Shown here: in pieces, positions 1 to 5,937 of the stretch
Layout of the letters: each line of letters begins with the position of its first letter
How positions within the stretch are numbered: position 1 is the first letter of the stretch
From: CBFCZU01 sp965602635
GTDB lineage: Bacteria; Planctomycetota; Phycisphaerae; SM23-33
Direction: 5' to 3'
NCBI GenBank assembly: GCA_965602635.1
Contig: CBFCZU010000219.1
Location: 1 to 7,234 of the forward strand
Length of the DNA stretch: 7,234 nt
Program-made: the position numbers and the translations under genes
Notes under the pieces: model-generated
Told to the model about the DNA's origin: nothing
The model's input: the letters and a program-made list of their open reading frames with translations, nothing else
Databases searched by the model: none

Positions 1-1479
1 TGCTAGCGCGAAGAACGCGTCGAAGTGGCCCTCGCCGATCGCCTTCAGCTTGTCGCAGACGGCTCCCTGGCCCGGATGGAAGGCCGGGTGCTCGTAGTGC
101 ATCCAGAGCGTGGTGGTCGGCTGGAGCAGCAACACGCGGTTGACTTCGCGCCCCTCGCTGAGCACCGCCGCGACCCGGGCCACGTGGTCGGCGTGGAGAC
201 GGTACCAGCCAAACCAACTACTGTGGTCGCTGAGCGTCTGGGGCCACTCGTACTGGCGCATGCCCGCCAGCGAGACGTGGCTGAGGTGCGGGTTCATGAC
301 GTTCACGCCGTGGGCGAGCAGCAGATCCTCGCAGGCCTTGAACGTGGGGAAAGAGATGGAGTAGCCTCCGGCCCCGCTCGACTCAACCATCGTCTTGTCG
401 CGGCCCAGTTGGTTGGCGACGCTGGCCAGTTCGCGCAGGTTGAACCGGTGGAGGCGGTTGGCGGGAAGGTCGTCGGGGAAGATCTGGAAAGCGAGGTAGT
501 CGTTGCCCGGCGCGTGCATCCAGCGCAGCAGCGCCATCGCATCGGGCGTGTCGGCCGGGTTGAGCCACTCGTGCTCGTTGTAGTGCCCCGTGAAGGCCAG
601 GCCGTGCGACTCGCACCATTCGTAGAGCTGCCGAGCGTAGTTCGTGCAGAACAGCCGGTTGAGTGTGCTGAAGTAGTCGAACCGGACGGCGGCGGCCCCC
701 TCTCCGCCGAAGCACATCTCGGCCAACCGGTCGGTCAGGCGATAACCGTGGTCCTTCCGAAACTCGCGCGACAGCAGCTCCGACCACAGCAGGCCGCGGC
801 TACTGACCGGCAGCGACGGCTCATCGGTGAAGACGTATCGCACCGTCCTGCCGAACTGGCCGGCGTAGCGGCGGGCATAGGGTTCATAGCCGACGGCGAT
901 GAAGGCGGCGGTCGCATCGCGGCGCGTGATGTCGGGGCGGGGAAGGCCCCCGCATCCCGCATGCGCGGAATCTGTCACCAGTCCCAGCGTCATCACGGGG
1001 TTCCGGGCCGAGGCCCGGGCCAGCGTTTCCCGGAGGGCGGCGGCGGCAATCGTCTCGCGGTAGCGGAGTTGGCCGTCCAGGGCGAACGCGGCCAGCGTCT
1101 TGCCGGCCGGGCGCGCGGGCCGGGTATGCACGGTCGCTTCCAGGAAGCGGGCGGCCGTGTGCGGCACCGCGGCGACGGTGTGGCCGCCGGCACTGCCGGA
1201 GGGGCAGACGAACTCGTCGTAGATCTGGCACCCTATGCCGAGCCGCCCGCACTCGCCCACGGCGTGGCCCCACATCTCGAACCAGTCGTCCGTGAGAAAG
1301 CCCGTCACGAGCCCCCAGCGCGGCAGGACGAAGACGCCCCCCATCCCCTGGGCCTTGAACTGCTCGAGCATCTCGGTCAGACGCTCGCGCGTCAGAATGC
1401 TGTTGAGCGACCAGACGGGCTGAGGGCGGAACTCGACGGGCGGGCTGGCGAGGAGGTCGCGGAGTTGCCTGGTGTCCAT
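1..1479 (-). CDS. GH106-like TIM-barrel glycoside hydrolase (C-terminus beyond window)
   Basis: Probable glycosidase acting on plant- or algal-type polysaccharide fragments; 493 residues are visible and the reading frame is open to the left edge. The N-terminus has the layout of GH106 alpha-L-rhamnosidases and related barrel proteins: FRPQPVWSLN (17-26), an 'AQGMGGVFVLPRWGL' strand (43-57), then IYDEFVCPSGSAGG (86-99). A strand ending in YVFTDEPS (215-222) and a later KTMVESSGAGG (362-372) place Glu220 and Glu366 as catalytic candidates. HYNEHEW (299-305) and NPHLSHVSLAGMRQYEWP (396-413) also fit this group. No signal peptide or membrane segment is visible, so the protein is probably cytoplasmic, unlike its neighbours. 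Start: ATG at 1477-1479 with a GAAGGG-type ribosome binding site (1489-1494, minus strand) nine bases upstream; an in-frame ATG at 1519-1521 would add 14 residues. The fold and enzyme class are fairly sure; rhamnosidase activity is only suggested. Confidence 0.82.
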   Translation of the reverse strand, partial: MDTRQLRDLLASPPVEFRPQPVWSLNSILTRERLTEMLEQFKAQGMGGVFVLPRWGLVTGFLTDDWFEMWGHAVGECGRLGIGCQIYDEFVCPSGSAGGHTVAAVPHTAARFLEATVHTRPARPAGKTLAAFALDGQLRYRETIAAAALRETLARASARNPVMTLGLVTDSAHAGCGGLPRPDITRRDATAAFIAVGYEPYARRYAGQFGRTVRYVFTDEPSLPVSSRGLLWSELLSREFRKDHGYRLTDRLAEMCFGGEGAAAVRFDYFSTLNRLFCTNYARQLYEWCESHGLAFTGHYNEHEWLNPADTPDAMALLRWMHAPGNDYLAFQIFPDDLPANRLHRFNLRELASVANQLGRDKTMVESSGAGGYSISFPTFKACEDLLLAHGVNVMNPHLSHVSLAGMRQYEWPQTLSDHSSWFGWYRLHADHVARVAAVLSEGREVNRVLLLQPTTTLWMHYEHPAFHPGQGAVCDKLKAIGEGHFDAFFALA

Positions 1480-1519
1480 GGAAAAGAGCCCTTCAGCTTG
1501 ACCTCTATCGACTTGGGGC

Positions 1520-1548
1520 ATGCTACCCGGCCCGGACGAACTGGTCCA
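1520..1548 (-). promoter_or_regulatory. Possible sigma70-type promoter for the leftward glycosidase
   Basis: On the minus strand, TGGACC (1543-1548) lies 17 bases from TAGCAT (1520-1525). Each hexamer matches four of six positions of the TTGACA/TATAAT consensus. Transcription would start near 1513, giving a leader of about 35 bases before the ATG at 1479 and excluding the alternative ATG at 1521. Matches of this quality occur by chance, and promoter rules in the likely host are poorly known. Confidence 0.2.
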
Positions 1549-1631
1549 GCAGGGAGGTCGCCAGGCGTCCGTAAGTTACAGGTTCCGCCTGCGGCCTGCG
1601 GTGCAGCCACTCCGGCGAGCGCGGACTATGG

Positions 1632-1658
1632 TGGACTGGCGGCCGCATGCTTTACAAT
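1632..1658 (+). promoter_or_regulatory. Possible promoter for the rightward genes
   Basis: TACAAT (1653-1658) matches five of six bases of the TATAAT -10 box and sits in a locally AT-richer patch of otherwise GC-rich DNA. The best -35 candidate is TGGACT (1632-1637), four of six, at a short spacing of 15 bases. A start near 1665 would give a leader of about 118 bases before the short ORF at 1783 and about 168 bases before the transglutaminase gene, and would include the nested inverted repeat at 1712-1751. The call is tentative because of the poor spacing. Confidence 0.28.
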
Positions 1659-1711
1659 GGCGCCGAGCATCACAAGGTGCACACGCGCGGAGCCGGACCG
1701 CCCCTGAGCGT

Positions 1712-1751
1712 GCGCCGGGCTCTGGCGGGCAGCCCCCCGCTCCGCCGGCGC
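1712..1751 (+). repeat. GC-rich nested inverted repeat in the leader
   Basis: GCGCCGG (1712-1718) and CCGGCGC (1745-1751) form a perfect 7-base-pair outer stem. Inside it, GCGGG (1725-1729) and CCCGC (1736-1740) form a second stem, extendable by a G-U pair, around a six-base loop. No T-run follows, so it does not look like an intrinsic terminator. It lies about 20 bases ahead of the ribosome binding site of the short upstream ORF, so it could fold in the leader RNA. GC-rich sequence makes such pairing easy by chance. Confidence 0.4.
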
Positions 1752-1782
1752 CGAGCAGACCAACAGCGGCAGGGAGAGAGCA

Positions 1783-1851
1783 ATGGCCATGGAGAAGTCC
1801 GAGTATCGGGCGGATCGGGCAGGGGGCCGGCAATGCACGTCAGGACCATAA
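1783..1851 (+). CDS. Short upstream ORF (22 codons) overlapping the transglutaminase gene
   Basis: Candidate leader peptide. The ATG follows GGGAGAG (1772-1778), a better ribosome binding site than most in the window. The frame runs 22 codons, begins MAMEKSEYRADRAGG and ends with TAA at 1849-1851, 16 bases past the ATG of the downstream gene in another frame. Ribosomes translating it would pass over the start of the larger gene, which could couple translation of the two. There is no hydrophobic segment and I do not recognise the peptide. It may instead be an accident of a GC-rich leader. Confidence 0.3.
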   Translation: MAMEKSEYRADRAGGRQCTSGP

Positions 1852-3893
1852 TCGGACGTCATATGATGATCGGACTGTTTGCGGGGTTTGCGTGCGGGCC
1901 GCAGTGTCCCGCGGACGGCGTGGAGGCGCGTCGGGTGGTCGTGCAGGCCGTCGAGGCGTTCGAGGAGGGGCAGAGCGCCCGGGGCGTGCGGCGGAGCAAT
2001 AAGGACGGGGTGAGCCTCTACGACCGCGTGCTGGTCGAGGACGACGGGCCCGGCATCGGGGGCGACGCGAAGTGGATGGTGACCGACCGGGCGCCAACGA
2101 CCGAGATCGCGGGGGACACGCGGATCAGGAAGACGCTCTACGTCGAGCGTCTCGGCGCGCGGGAGGCGCGGTTGTGCGTGCCGGCCGGCGTGGCCGTCGA
2201 GGTCAACGGCCGGGCGATCGACGTCCCCGCCGGCGCACCGTTCCCCCAAGTCCCGATCAGCCTGCTGAAAGAGGGCGACAACCAGGTCGTCCTCTCCTGC
2301 CCGCCAGGCGTCCGCAGGAAGGTCAAAACCGCTCTGCCCGAGGACATCCTCCGCAACGCGCCGGACCGCAAGGGCCGCCCGCCCCGAAGCTTCAAGAGCC
2401 TCGACGGCGGGAAGACCTGGCAGCCGGTCCGTGGCGAGTACATGGTGCGGCTGCACCTGATCCAGTACGTGCCCCGGGGGCACTTCGTCTCGGCGGTGAT
2501 GGACCTCGGGGAGGGCGGGGATCCCCCCCGGCCGTTGCTAACACCGGTGTCGATCGAGTCCGCCTCCGTTCGTGCAGACGCCGCGACGCCGGACGGCACG
2601 GCGGTAGAACTGACTGTCCGCACCGGCGCCAGCCCCGTCTACGAGGCGGACCTATGGTCCGACTGGCAGAAGCCCGGTGCGACGGTCCCCAAGGGGCATC
2701 GCTACCTTCAATGGAAGGCCGTCCTGTCCTCCGCCGACCCGCTCAAGACGCCCATGCTGCGGAGCGTGGCCGTGGAGGCGAAGGTCCGCCGCCAACCGGC
2801 CCCGTCATGGGCGAGCCGGCTGAAGACGGTCGCCTTCCACAACGAACAGGTACGTTTCACCTCACTTCCATTCGAGTACGAGGACCCGCTGCACCCCCGT
2901 ATGGTGGCCCTGCGGCGCAAGTACAAGCTGGACGCGGTGGTGTCGGGGGCGGCGACGGAAACGGAGCAGTTGGTGAAGCTCCGTGACTGGGTGGCGCATC
3001 AATGGAAGTACGACCCGCCCGCGACGAACTACCCCGCCTGGGACGCCGACGAGATCCTCCGCCGCAAGTACGGCTTCTGCGTCCAGTACGCCATTGTCTT
3101 CATGCAAAGCGCGATCGCCCTGGGCCACCAAGCCCGCTTCGTCTTCGGCTACAACCCCGAGTCCTTTGACTCCGGCGGGCATGAGGTCTGCGAGGTCTGG
3201 TCGAACGAGCACCGCAAGTGGATCCTCTATGACGTCAACCAGAACTGGCACTACATCGATCCCGCAACCAACGTGCCCATGAGCATGTTGGAAGTGCACG
3301 ACCTGATCGCCAAGACCTACTACGGGGCCCGGCTTGCCACCGTCGAGAACGGGCCGCGCAAGCGGACGCCTTCGGACGCCATCGCCATCTGTTACGGGAC
3401 CGGAATGACCCCCGGGACTCCTCCCAAGGACCATGAGGACCACTTCGAGGACGGCCGTTACACCGTTCCCACCCGGTGGCTGCGCCTGGCCTACATGCCC
3501 AGGAACAACTTCTACGCCAAGCCCTATCCGCAGCCGAAGACACAGGGCTGCCACTGGGACTGGTCGGAGTACTGGTGCTGGGAAGACGCCACGACGCCCA
3601 AGCGGTGGCTCTATCGCAACTTCACGGCCCGCGGAAACGACCTGAACTGGACGATCAACCAGGTGTGCTTCGACGCAACCATCAAGGACCGGCCCGGGTC
3701 GTTGGCGGTCCGGATGGGCACCTTCACGCCCTACTTCGATACGTTCCTGGTGAAGGTGGATCGGCAGGCGTGGAAGGAGTCTCCGCGGGCCTTCGTCTGG
3801 AAACTGCACTCCGGCCGCAATCGACTGGAGATGCGGACCCGCAACAAGGCCGGAATCTCGGGGCTGGTCAGCTTCCTGGAGGTCGAGAACTAG
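1833..3893 (+). CDS. Exported transglutaminase-like protein with beta-sandwich domains
   Basis: 686 residues. The core at about 370-495 is a transglutaminase-like (papain-type fold) domain with its triad intact: Cys416 in YGFCVQYA, His450 in GGHEVCEVW and Asp467 in WILYDVN. Such domains cut or cross-link peptide bonds or act as amidases. The N-terminus has a short basic stretch and a hydrophobic run (MMIGLFAGFA, 11-20), taken as an export signal; Cys21 does not sit in a standard lipobox. Residues 95-156 look like a jelly-roll (VEVNGRAIDVPAG, LLKEGDNQVVLSC), as in GH2-type sugar-binding domains. SLDGGKTW (189-196) is an Asp-box, and 240-318 is a further beta-sandwich containing YLQWKAVLSSADPLKTP. 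The C-terminal 190 residues are Trp/Tyr-rich and of unknown role. The ATG at 1833 is chosen because AGGGGG (1821-1826) lies six bases upstream; an upstream in-frame ATG at 1647 adds only low-complexity sequence. Substrate unknown; domain call sure. Confidence 0.9.
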   Translation: MHVRTIIGRHMMIGLFAGFACGPQCPADGVEARRVVVQAVEAFEEGQSARGVRRSNKDGVSLYDRVLVEDDGPGIGGDAKWMVTDRAPTTEIAGDTRIRKTLYVERLGAREARLCVPAGVAVEVNGRAIDVPAGAPFPQVPISLLKEGDNQVVLSCPPGVRRKVKTALPEDILRNAPDRKGRPPRSFKSLDGGKTWQPVRGEYMVRLHLIQYVPRGHFVSAVMDLGEGGDPPRPLLTPVSIESASVRADAATPDGTAVELTVRTGASPVYEADLWSDWQKPGATVPKGHRYLQWKAVLSSADPLKTPMLRSVAVEAKVRRQPAPSWASRLKTVAFHNEQVRFTSLPFEYEDPLHPRMVALRRKYKLDAVVSGAATETEQLVKLRDWVAHQWKYDPPATNYPAWDADEILRRKYGFCVQYAIVFMQSAIALGHQARFVFGYNPESFDSGGHEVCEVWSNEHRKWILYDVNQNWHYIDPATNVPMSMLEVHDLIAKTYYGARLATVENGPRKRTPSDAIAICYGTGMTPGTPPKDHEDHFEDGRYTVPTRWLRLAYMPRNNFYAKPYPQPKTQGCHWDWSEYWCWEDATTPKRWLYRNFTARGNDLNWTINQVCFDATIKDRPGSLAVRMGTFTPYFDTFLVKVDRQAWKESPRAFVWKLHSGRNRLEMRTRNKAGISGLVSFLEVEN

Positions 3894-4054
3894 CTCCGCG
3901 CCAAGTGTCCTTCCATCCGGAATTGCCGGTGCGGCGATTTCTGCCCGCAGATCGCCTGGCCGCTCTCGCCGGAGCATTGGACGGCCTACCAGCGCCACCG
4001 GGCAATGGCCAGGGATTACGATATCCTGCTGAAACCAGGATCAGGAGAACGACA
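3894..4054 (+). other. Gap between transglutaminase and beta-helix genes
   Basis: 161 bases without a recognised gene. No GC stem followed by a T-run is visible after the stop codon, so read-through into the next gene is plausible. A 7-base inverted repeat (CCTGGCC 3955-3961, GGCCAGG 4007-4013) with a 45-base loop and a short hairpin at 4023-4041 are the only structures seen. An ATG at 4005 opens a frame overlapping the next gene, but it has a poor ribosome binding site and its later translation is Arg/Ser/Pro-rich, like an out-of-frame shadow. Confidence 0.5.
4023..4041 (+). promoter_or_regulatory. Hairpin just ahead of the beta-helix gene ribosome binding site
   Basis: ATCCTG (4023-4028) and CAGGAT (4036-4041) form a perfect 6-base-pair stem with a seven-base loop (CTGAAAC). 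It ends one base before the AGGAG site (4043-4047) that serves the ATG at 4055. A hairpin here could affect ribosome access or protect a processed 5' end. The stem is short and could be chance. Confidence 0.3.
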
Positions 4055-5839
4055 ATGGCCCCGCGCAAACACGTTGTCTCCGTCGCGAGTTGCATGTGCG
4101 TGTGCTGGGCCGCCTTGGCCGGCATGGCCGGGCAGGCCCGGGCGGTCGTCTACGTGGTGGACCAGGCGGCCCCCGGTGCGGCGGACACAAGCCCGGGCTT
4201 GGAAGAGAAGCCCTTCAAGACCGTCCAGCACGCCGCCGACGTCGCCAAGCCGGGCGATACGATCTACGTCATGGCGGGCAAGTACGACGAGCGGATCAAG
4301 GTCAAGGCCAGCGGCGCGGAAGGCCGGCCGATCACGTTCCAGGCCATGCCGCGACAGTCGGCCGTCGTGAACGGATTCGATCTCCAGGGCAGTCACATCC
4401 GGGTGGTGGGCTTCGAGATCACGGCCGCCAAGCCGGCGGTCGCGGTGCAGCTTGGGGCCAGCCACTGCGAGGTGATGGACAACTACGTCCACGACATGAC
4501 CATCGCCGTCAACGGAACGTACGGCACGCCCGGCGCCAACCGCGGCGAGCGCGACTACTCGGCGGTCTCGCACAACCGCATCGCCTACAACAAGGTCTAC
4601 CACTGCGAGTACGGCTTCATGCTGGGCGGTCATGACTGGCTGGTGGAGAGCAACGAGGTGAGCCGGTTGGCCATGCTCTCGGCGGTCAAGAGCTACAGCG
4701 ACTGCGACTACACGCGGTTCTTCGGCAAGGGCTGTGTGCAGCGGTACAACTACTATCACGGCGCGCGCACGTCGGAGACCAAGCGTGCCCACGTGGATGG
4801 CATACAGACGTTCATGAACAACGGCGGGATGGCGAAAGACCTGCTCTTCGAGCTCAACACGTGCTTCGACTTCGGCCAGGGGGCGATGGTCGAGAGCGCC
4901 CCGCACGTCGGCAGCGTGCGGAACTGGACCTGGCGGCACAACATCTACTCCTCCGACCTGCCCACCTACAAGGGGGCTTGGGGTCTCAACGTCATCCAGA
5001 CGCCCGACGTGACGATTGAGAACAACACGTTCGCCGGGATCACCTGGTTCGGCGTGGGGCTGCGGGGCAAGGAATCGACCAACGGACAGATCCGCAACAA
5101 CATCATCTGCGACGTGAAGCGGGCCGTTGTCGATGGCGACACGCACTTCACCCCGGCCAAGCCGGTGGTCGAGTACAACCTGACGTTCAAGACCGCACCG
5201 CTCGCGGACAAGAAGAACCTCAACGACAAGGATCCCCTGTTTGTGGCCGCGGAGAGGCGGGGGTTCCGCCTGAGGAAGGGCAGTCCGGCCATCGGGGCGG
5301 GCAAGGGCGGCGTGACGATCGGGGCCCTGGAATACCCGAACGTGTACTACGTCGATCCTCGCCACCCGGCCGCCGCGGACGAGCCGGCGTGGGGCTATCC
5401 GGGCGTGCCGCTGGCGAGCCTGGCCAGGGCGTGCGCGATCGCCCGGCCGGGGGAGACGATCGTGCTGCGGGGTGGCGTGTATCGTGAGGTCCTGGCCCCC
5501 CAAAGCGATGGCGTGACGATCCGCGCCATGAAGGGCGAGAAAGTGACGATCAGCGGGGCCGACCTGATCGAAGGCTGGAGGCGCGAGGCGGATGGCAGTT
5601 GGTCGGCGCCCCTGGCCGCCGAGCCGAAGAAGGCGTTGCGCGACGGCCGACCGTGGGGCGAGGTCAGCTATGACAAGGCAGCCAAGCGAATCATCGTGAA
5701 GACCGGCGGCGACCCTCGCCTGCACGTCTTCGAGACGGTCGTGCGCGACCAGGGAATCGATCTGGCCGACAAGAAGGACGTGAAGGTTGACGAGATCACA
5801 GTAGCTGACACACTGAAGGCGGGCGATGCGAATCCGTGA
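4055..5839 (+). CDS. Exported right-handed beta-helix protein with a second, truncated helix module
   Basis: 594 residues. An N-terminal signal peptide (basic MAPRKH, hydrophobic 7-25, likely cut after ARA30) sends it out of the cytoplasm. Residues 31-425 form a parallel beta-helix: the opening VYVVD, then PFKTVQHAADVAKPGDTIYV (53-72), AGKYDERI, repeated turn motifs such as VMDNYVHDM, ESNEVSR and IENNTFAG, HVDGIQTF (246-253), and the usual closing DPLF...GSPAIGAG (393-416). This fold is shared by polysaccharide lyases, some glycosidases and epimerases, and by non-catalytic carbohydrate-binding proteins; I cannot name a family or catalytic residues. At 430 a second copy of the opening begins (VYYVD, LARACAIARPGETIVLRGGVYREV) but the protein ends about 165 residues later, before any ladder of coils. 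Start: AGGAG (4043-4047) seven bases before the ATG. Likely co-transcribed with its neighbours. Confidence 0.88.
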   Translation: MAPRKHVVSVASCMCVCWAALAGMAGQARAVVYVVDQAAPGAADTSPGLEEKPFKTVQHAADVAKPGDTIYVMAGKYDERIKVKASGAEGRPITFQAMPRQSAVVNGFDLQGSHIRVVGFEITAAKPAVAVQLGASHCEVMDNYVHDMTIAVNGTYGTPGANRGERDYSAVSHNRIAYNKVYHCEYGFMLGGHDWLVESNEVSRLAMLSAVKSYSDCDYTRFFGKGCVQRYNYYHGARTSETKRAHVDGIQTFMNNGGMAKDLLFELNTCFDFGQGAMVESAPHVGSVRNWTWRHNIYSSDLPTYKGAWGLNVIQTPDVTIENNTFAGITWFGVGLRGKESTNGQIRNNIICDVKRAVVDGDTHFTPAKPVVEYNLTFKTAPLADKKNLNDKDPLFVAAERRGFRLRKGSPAIGAGKGGVTIGALEYPNVYYVDPRHPAAADEPAWGYPGVPLASLARACAIARPGETIVLRGGVYREVLAPQSDGVTIRAMKGEKVTISGADLIEGWRREADGSWSAPLAAEPKKALRDGRPWGEVSYDKAAKRIIVKTGGDPRLHVFETVVRDQGIDLADKKDVKVDEITVADTLKAGDANP

Positions 5840-5852
5840 GGCGGCAGGTGAG

Positions 5853-5936
5853 ATGTCGAAGCGGCTGCGCATCGGTCGGATGGACGCTCGGCATTCGAGG
5901 CGTTCGCCACAGAGGCTCTTTTGCCTGGAGATATGA
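5853..5936 (+). CDS. Short basic ORF (27 codons) ending one base before the GH-A gene
   Basis: Candidate leader peptide between the beta-helix gene and the glycoside hydrolase gene. It begins MSKRLRIGRMDARHSRRSPQ, has eight Arg/Lys in 27 residues, and ends with TGA at 5934-5936, a single base before the ATG at 5938. AGGTGA (5846-5851) matches the anti-Shine-Dalgarno sequence but sits very close to its ATG. The ribosome binding site of the downstream gene (GGAG, 5927-5930) lies inside its last codons, an arrangement typical of coupled translation. There is no recognisable domain and it may be fortuitous. Confidence 0.25.
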   Translation: MSKRLRIGRMDARHSRRSPQRLFCLEI

Positions 5937-5937
5937 C

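Larger units (their letters stand above)
1480..1782. other. Divergent intergenic region with control elements
   Basis: About 300 bases separate the leftward glycosidase from the short ORF ahead of the rightward gene set. I see no convincing protein-coding gene here: the open frames that cross it read as low-complexity Arg/Gly/Pro-rich translations without ribosome binding sites. It holds weak promoter-like elements in both directions, a GTAAGTTAC palindrome (1571-1579) and a GC-rich nested inverted repeat (1712-1751), the last two being possible protein-binding or RNA-structure sites. Both transcription directions must start from here unless the rightward genes use an internal promoter. Confidence 0.6.

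Noticed and set aside
25..1707. Long plus-strand open frame opposite the leftward glycosidase
   Set aside because: Its translation is rich in Arg, Gly, Val and Ala with no recognisable domain, while the minus strand encodes clear GH106-like motifs throughout. It is a shadow of GC-biased codons.
1647..1832. N-terminal extension of the transglutaminase protein to an ATG at 1647
   Set aside because: The added 62 residues are low-complexity Arg/Gly/Pro, there is no ribosome binding site, and the export signal would be buried inside the protein.
2517..2529. GGGGATCCCC palindrome and C-run
   Set aside because: It lies in the coding sequence for GEGGDPP, and such palindromes are expected in GC-rich DNA.
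2862..3998. Minus-strand open frame of about 378 codons opposite the transglutaminase core
   Set aside because: The plus strand carries the conserved Cys-His-Asp triad here; the opposite frame shows no recognisable motif.
4091..4093. Lipoprotein attachment at Cys13 of the beta-helix protein (VASC)
   Set aside because: The hydrophobic stretch before Cys13 is too short, and a standard cleavage site after ARA30 fits better.
5914..5922. GGCTCTTTT shared with the minus-strand leader of the GH106-like gene (1480-1488 region)
   Set aside because: Nine bases shared at two places, with different spacing to the start codons, is not enough to call a regulatory motif.
5914..5927. AGGC/GCCT hairpin with T-run after the beta-helix gene as a terminator
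   Set aside because: The stem is only four base pairs and the T-run lies in the loop, not after the stem.
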